Shown one piece after another: positions 6,546 to 9,452 of a DNA stretch of 9,452 nt. The DNA comes from a bacterium. Its GTDB lineage: Bacteria; Patescibacteriota; Patescibacteriia; Buchananbacterales; UBA6539. The stretch covers positions 1 through 9,452 of the forward strand of contig JAHFHR010000028.1 of NCBI GenBank assembly GCA_023246815.1, written 5' to 3'. A model generated the notes under the pieces. It did no database searches and had not been told where the DNA came from. It saw only the letters and a list, made by a program, of their open reading frames with translations. The position numbers and the translations under genes are program-made. The first letter of the stretch is position 1. Every line of letters begins with the position of its first letter.

Positions 6546-6631
6546 CCAGTAGGGTTTAATTATCCCCACTTTCATCCACTTCTTACCACTTAAGTATTAT
6601 TTTATACCACTACTGCCCCACTGTCAACCAC
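6546..6631 (-). promoter_or_regulatory. MraZ operator: array of GTGG boxes in helical phase
   Basis: On the minus strand six GTGG boxes occur at 6628-6631, 6618-6621, 6607-6610, 6586-6589, 6576-6579 and 6566-6569. The steps between them are 10, 11, 21, 10 and 10 bp. A TGGGG is found a further 20 bp on (6544-6548). Several read AAAGTGG or AAGTGG. MraZ proteins are known to bind direct repeats about 10 bp apart (TGGGN boxes in E. coli, AAAGTG-type boxes in Mollicutes), and this matches. Three boxes cover the -35/spacer and three cover the region after the transcription start, as expected for repression. Confidence 0.8.
6599..6627 (-). promoter_or_regulatory. Promoter of the dcw operon (mraZ promoter)
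   Basis: The minus strand has a consensus -35 TTGACA (6622-6627), a 17-nt spacer, and -10 TAAAAT (6599-6604). The predicted start is near 6592. It is the best sigma-70-type promoter in the window and is interleaved with MraZ boxes on both sides. The leader to the ATG at 6476 would be about 115 nt. Confidence 0.75.
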
Positions 6632-6643
6632 TTTGATATATGC

Positions 6644-6664
6644 AAAAAAAGGCCATTTTTGGCC
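6644..6664 (-). terminator. Probable terminator after the response regulator gene
   Basis: On the minus strand GGCC (6661-6664), a 6-nt loop and GGCC (6651-6654) are followed by seven T residues (6644-6650). The stem is short but can be extended by A/T pairs beyond two mismatches, and the plus-strand reading has a matching T-run, so it may act in both directions. It separates the regulator-tsaB-response regulator cluster from the mraZ promoter. Confidence 0.6.
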
Positions 6665-6732
6665 AATTTTTGACTATATTTCAATAACTATCTTATAACC
6701 TCAACCTAGGGTGTGGATAAGAGGGCTAATCT

Positions 6733-7107
6733 CTACCCGCCAACTGTTTTTTTGATTTTTTTCACCAGCTCATTGAGCGGCACCCGACTCTTGACCAAGT
6801 ACTCATACTGCGGTCCGACCGCGATGGCCTGCTCAATAGATGCCTCATCGGCTAAGTTACTTAATATCAGTGCTGGCATTTTTTTCAGATGCTTACTTTT
6901 GGCAATCTCACTTAGAATGGTCAACCCGTCAATATCCGGCAGTAGCACGTCAAGAATCGCCATATCAGGAGTATGGCTTTTAAGATACTCAAGTGCCGCG
7001 CCGCCGGTATCAAACCCCTGCACCGTAAAACCTTCATTGCTTAATTTTTGGGTCATCAGATCAAGTAAATCCCTGTCGTCTTCAACCAAAAGAATTGTTT
7101 TAGACAT
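6733..7107 (-). CDS. Stand-alone response regulator receiver (CheY-like, 124 aa)
   Basis: A complete receiver domain with no output domain. The acidic pocket is LVEDD (7-11), the phospho-acceptor is Asp53 in AILDVLLPDIDG (50-61), the signalling Ser/Thr position is Ser83 (LILSN), and the conserved lysine is Lys106 (YLVKS). All catalytic residues are present, so phosphorylation is expected. The function would be signalling through a partner protein, perhaps a separately encoded kinase or output; none is encoded in this window. The ATG at 7107 overlaps the end of tsaB by 8 nt (ATGTCTAA), so the two are translationally coupled. A terminator follows about 70 nt downstream of the stop codon. The family is certain; the pathway is unknown. 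Confidence 0.93.
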   Translation of the reverse strand: MSKTILLVEDDRDLLDLMTQKLSNEGFTVQGFDTGGAALEYLKSHTPDMAILDVLLPDIDGLTILSEIAKSKHLKKMPALILSNLADEASIEQAIAVGPQYEYLVKSRVPLNELVKKIKKTVGG

Positions 7108-7510
7108 ATTTTTTCTTAATGGTTATGTTCGGCTCTTTGCCATAGGCTGGCTCAACCAGGCCACCAACATGAGCATGTTTCAATTTCTTACTAACAACGG
7201 CGGCAAGTGACGGCAGGTCAGTAAATTCTTCTTTACTGATGCCAATAATTGGAAGACGTTGCGCATACGCTAATGCGTTAGCAGTTACTACTCCAATACG
7301 AAGCGAGGTGAATGAGCCAGGACCGGAGATGACGGCGATAGCTTGTACCTGCCTACGGGCAGGGCTTGATAGCAATTTAATAATGGCGGGCAGTAGCTTC
7401 TCAGCGTGCTGGTATTTGGCTGCCAGCGTTTTTTTTGTAATAAACTTACCTTCCTGAATCAACCCAAGAAAAATACGTTCAACGTCAGTGGTGTCAATAA
7501 CTAATATCAT
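7100..7510 (-). CDS. tsaB: TsaB, tRNA threonylcarbamoyladenosine biosynthesis protein (short form)
   Basis: TsaB is the ASKHA-fold scaffold partner of TsaD in making t6A37 of ANN-decoding tRNAs. The start is set at the ATG at 7510 (136 aa, MILVIDTTD), the standard TsaB opening. An in-frame TTG at 7528 would add six residues. Motifs: ILVIDTT (2-8), YQHAEKLLP (33-41), and the diagnostic GPGSFTSLRIG (63-73), followed by NALAYAQRLPIIGIS (78-92). The C-terminus (LVEPAYGKEPNITIKK) resembles the usual TsaB tail. Typical TsaB has about 230 residues, so most of the second half is missing. This is not obviously a frameshift, because the tail motif is present and the reading frame closes cleanly into the next gene. 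The dimer interface with TsaD resides mainly in the retained part. Confidence 0.87.
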   Translation of the reverse strand: MILVIDTTDVERIFLGLIQEGKFITKKTLAAKYQHAEKLLPAIIKLLSSPARRQVQAIAVISGPGSFTSLRIGVVTANALAYAQRLPIIGISKEEFTDLPSLAAVVSKKLKHAHVGGLVEPAYGKEPNITIKKKYV

Positions 7511-7537
7511 AGATATTTTTAAAATCAACCTTGTACA

Positions 7538-8149
7538 CTACCACACACCCGTCTTATCAACCATCACGATTTTCTGACCCTCTAAAATATCATATAAAAA
7601 ACGATCCGTTATGTCCTGACGGTATTTATATTCGTTATTACTCATCACCGTATAGTTGATGCTCCGCCCGAGCTCTCGTTCAAGCGCAGCTACTAGTTTG
7701 GCCATTTTTATCTTATTGATTGAACCAACCATCAACATGTCGGTTGAAGCTCCTTCGCGGCCGACAAATACCCCCGTCAGAATAAACAACCGTGGATTGG
7801 CAAGCTGTTCAATTTTTTTGATCAAATTCTGCTCCAGTAGCAATTCAGCTTTGAGTAAAAGCGCTTTCAGCTCCGGAAATAAGACAAAATGAGTATCAGC
7901 CAAATAATATTTCTTGGCACCACCACGCGTTTTTTTCTTAAAACCCTCACTGCCCACGGGCGGTTCAGCAAGCTGGATTGACTTGATCATACCAATCTTC
8001 TCTAGATTGTTAATCTCGCGTCGAACCGAGTTAAGCTGCGTCTTAAGCAGACGTGCCAGTTCTCTGAGATAGTACGGTTGGGTCGGTTGATTCATGAATA
8101 GCCGCAGCAGTTTAACGCGGGTTTTTGAACCAAAAAGTTGTTCAAGCAT
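7538..8149 (-). CDS. Winged-helix regulator with a C-terminal nucleotidyltransferase-like domain (203 aa)
   Basis: The N-terminus (about 1-60) is a winged helix-turn-helix of ArsR-like type: LFGSKTRVKLLRLFM, then YYLRELARLLKTQLNSVRREINNLEKIGMI, the recognition-helix region. A basic linker (70-82) and YYLADTHFVLFPELKAL lead to a C-terminal alpha/beta domain (about 119-197). There VGREGASTDMLMVG lies where a nucleotidyltransferase domain has its GS...DxD metal site. Only one Asp (137) remains, so catalysis is doubtful and the domain may sense a ligand. I recognise this architecture as common in CPR genomes but know no defined function. The gene is 27 nt upstream of tsaB and divergent from the gene at 8220; a repeat lies in its own leader, suggesting autoregulation. 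Confidence 0.75.
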   Translation of the reverse strand: MLEQLFGSKTRVKLLRLFMNQPTQPYYLRELARLLKTQLNSVRREINNLEKIGMIKSIQLAEPPVGSEGFKKKTRGGAKKYYLADTHFVLFPELKALLLKAELLLEQNLIKKIEQLANPRLFILTGVFVGREGASTDMLMVGSINKIKMAKLVAALERELGRSINYTVMSNNEYKYRQDITDRFLYDILEGQKIVMVDKTGVW

Positions 8150-8154
8150 AATAT

Positions 8155-8170
8155 GTACGATGAGGTACGA
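8155..8170. repeat. Direct repeat GTACGA x2, 10-bp spacing, possible operator
   Basis: GTACGA occurs at 8155-8160 and 8165-8170, one helical turn apart, between the regulator's -10 and its start codon. It also lies upstream of the plus-strand -10. The position suits binding by the regulator itself, but two 6-mers alone are weak evidence. Confidence 0.35.
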
Positions 8171-8174
8171 ATAT

Positions 8175-8204
8175 AGTATAATATACCCACGATACTACTG
8201 ACAA
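8175..8204 (-). promoter_or_regulatory. Promoter of the regulator-tsaB-response regulator cluster
   Basis: The minus strand has -35 TTGTCA (8199-8204), an 18-nt spacer and -10 TATACT (8175-8180). The predicted start is near 8168, giving a leader of about 18 nt with no clear Shine-Dalgarno. It overlaps the plus-strand -10 at 8177-8182, so only one of the two promoters can be occupied at a time. Confidence 0.5.
8177..8182 (+). promoter_or_regulatory. -10 box for the plus-strand gene at 8220
   Basis: A perfect TATAAT lies about 37 bp upstream of the ATG at 8220. No convincing -35 is found 16-18 nt upstream (the region reads TGTACG), so the promoter may need an activator or be weak. The leader would be about 30 nt and has no ribosome binding site. 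Confidence 0.45.
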
Positions 8205-8219
8205 ATAGACACCGTCCCC

Positions 8220-9452
8220 ATGGCATACCTTCGTGCCAAAGTTGAACACCTCGTAATTGAAAACGCGGAGCAGCAGGACACTGTTGTTCGATCATTTACC
8301 ACCAAACCGACCAGCGTTATGGCTGATCGCAGTGGTAAACTTTTTGGCGTCATTGAAATCGGTTCAAGACACCGCGAGGTGCCACGCTTGATTGATCTTA
8401 TTATTGATGAGCTCAAAGAAAGTTATTACCACAGCGAAAGTCAAATCACGGCGACGTTGTCTGAACGTTTTGAAGCGGCACTCAAAAAAACCAATTTGGC
8501 CATTGCGTCATTTATTGAAAGCGAGCAAATAACACTTGACCTGGAACGAGTGCACATTGCTGTCGGCCTATCGCACAATCAAGAACTGCACTTTGCAGTT
8601 GTCGGCGACGTCGGCATGATGCTGTTTTACCACGCCGGACGCGGACAGTACCGCATCATTAATATTTTAGAAAACACTAAAACAACGCTGCAGGTTCCTG
8701 ACCCCATCAAACTGTTCACCCAGGTAATCAGCGGCAAAATGCGCCAACGCGACATTCTGTTTATGACCACTGCCAATCTGCTGGACTACTTTTCACTAGA
8801 AAGTATTAAAACAGCGGTTACCGAAAACAGCTCGGTTGAACAACTCAAAGCGCTCATTGAGCGAACTAAAAGCCGAGAAAATTTTGCGGCGCTAGCGCTA
8901 TTCCTAGAACGTGTCGCCGACAGTCCAGCGGTAAAACCGGTGACCAATCTGGCGGAGTTTAATTACGCTGAAGCAGCCTCACAAGATTCCATTAAAGAAC
9001 TGATTCGCACCGAACGCGAGACGGCAAAACTACTAACCCCATCAATACTACCTGAGCTCAAAAAGTACGTCGTTGGTTTCCGTGAAGCGTTTGGCACCTA
9101 TCTTAAAAAAGCTTCAGCTGGTTCACTGCATACGTACCAGCGATCACGTTCAACACATACGGTTCGACGACCAGTGCCAGCCATGAAAACTGCTCAAACT
9201 CCTAGACCAAGGCTGATCGAGGCTGATTTCAGCAAACTCCAAGAGCAACTCCAGCGACGAGCCGCTCAGGCTCAAGCGCAGGTTAAAAAATTCAGCGGTA
9301 ACCTTGAGCAGCAACCGGCGTGGCGCAACTTTTTGAAAAAATTCGGCCCACTGTTTGAGCGGCTACTCGGCGGCGTATGGCACAGATTCCAACAGTTCCC
9401 CCGCTCAACCAAGCTCCTGGTGAGCGCGGTAGTAGCACTAACCGTACTGTTC
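8220..9452 (+). CDS. Large membrane-anchored protein with a degenerate PP2C-like domain (partial, runs off the right edge)
   Basis: An open frame of 411 codons with no stop at the window edge. Residues about 1-230 have the layout of a PPM/PP2C phosphatase core: VMADRSGKLFGVIEIG (33-48), ALKKTNLAIASF (87-98), VHIAVGLSHNQELHFAVVGDVGMMLFY (111-137), RDILFMTTANLLDYFSLESI (177-196) and SRENFAALALF (218-228). These align with the strand order and the normal xxTDGLxDxLS and DNxT/A motifs. The catalytic TDG is TAN and DN is EN, so the metal ligands are lost, suggesting a pseudophosphatase. Residues 230-395 are a charged, Gln/Arg-rich linker with a helical Gln/Ala run (340-357). A hydrophobic segment starts at about 397 (LLVSAVVALTVLF), probably a membrane helix, with more sequence beyond the window. 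The ATG at 8220 is the first start; no Shine-Dalgarno is seen. The PP2C relationship is inferred from motif pattern only. Confidence 0.7.
   Translation, partial: MAYLRAKVEHLVIENAEQQDTVVRSFTTKPTSVMADRSGKLFGVIEIGSRHREVPRLIDLIIDELKESYYHSESQITATLSERFEAALKKTNLAIASFIESEQITLDLERVHIAVGLSHNQELHFAVVGDVGMMLFYHAGRGQYRIINILENTKTTLQVPDPIKLFTQVISGKMRQRDILFMTTANLLDYFSLESIKTAVTENSSVEQLKALIERTKSRENFAALALFLERVADSPAVKPVTNLAEFNYAEAASQDSIKELIRTERETAKLLTPSILPELKKYVVGFREAFGTYLKKASAGSLHTYQRSRSTHTVRRPVPAMKTAQTPRPRLIEADFSKLQEQLQRRAAQAQAQVKKFSGNLEQQPAWRNFLKKFGPLFERLLGGVWHRFQQFPRSTKLLVSAVVALTVLF

Noticed and set aside
6713..7210. 165-codon open frame on the plus strand opposite the response regulator and the end of tsaB
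   Set aside because: It is antisense to two genes with clear family motifs, has no ribosome binding site and no recognisable protein features.
7511..7528. TTG at 7528 as the tsaB start
   Set aside because: The ATG at 7510 gives the conserved MILVIDTT opening; the six extra residues have no counterpart in the family.
8092..8416. Two minus-strand frames (8092-8295 and 8195-8416) across the divergent promoter region
   Set aside because: They overlap both the regulator start and the long plus-strand gene, lack ribosome binding sites and show no protein-like pattern.

Overview
The window looks like a piece of a Candidate Phyla Radiation (Patescibacteria, probably Parcubacteria-like) genome. The reasons are short compact genes, a MurF without its usual N-terminal domain, a very short TsaB, a winged-helix/nucleotidyltransferase-type regulator beside tsaB, and a large membrane-anchored protein with an eroded PP2C-like domain. 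The phylum assignment is inferred from gene style, not from a marker comparison. The standard bacterial code fits: all ten complete genes end in TAA (7) or TAG (3), and none needs read-through of TGA.

Layout, read along the minus strand because ten of the eleven genes lie there. At the right, 7100-8149 holds a regulator, tsaB and a single-domain response regulator in one tight cluster, closed by a probable terminator at 6644-6664. Next is a division and cell wall (dcw) operon, 2870-6476 plus murF: mraZ, rsmH, an ftsL-like gene, ftsI (class B penicillin-binding protein) and murF. Then come two small monocistronic lipoprotein genes of unknown function (1098-1532 and 487-981), and the first 137 codons of cysS (412 down to the window edge). 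The one plus-strand gene starts at 8220 and runs off the right end. It shares a 70-bp divergent promoter region with the regulator.

How the genes fit together: MraZ is the operon's own repressor in bacteria where it has been studied, RsmH methylates 16S rRNA, the FtsL-like protein and FtsI belong to the septal peptidoglycan machine, and MurF completes the UDP-MurNAc-pentapeptide precursor. The operon promoter carries a striking array of GTGG boxes at roughly 10-bp spacing, the expected signature of MraZ autoregulation.

The best leads are: (1) the six- or seven-box MraZ operator around the mraZ promoter; (2) a repeated terminator-plus-promoter module, in which a hairpin runs almost directly into a shared TCATTTG(C/A)TTAA -35 region, in front of cysS and both lipoprotein genes; (3) the plus-strand gene, a probable pseudophosphatase joined to a membrane anchor; (4) the two lipoprotein genes of unknown function between murF and cysS. 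No tRNA, rRNA, CRISPR array, insertion sequence or phage gene was seen. No gene-free stretch exceeds 160 bases.
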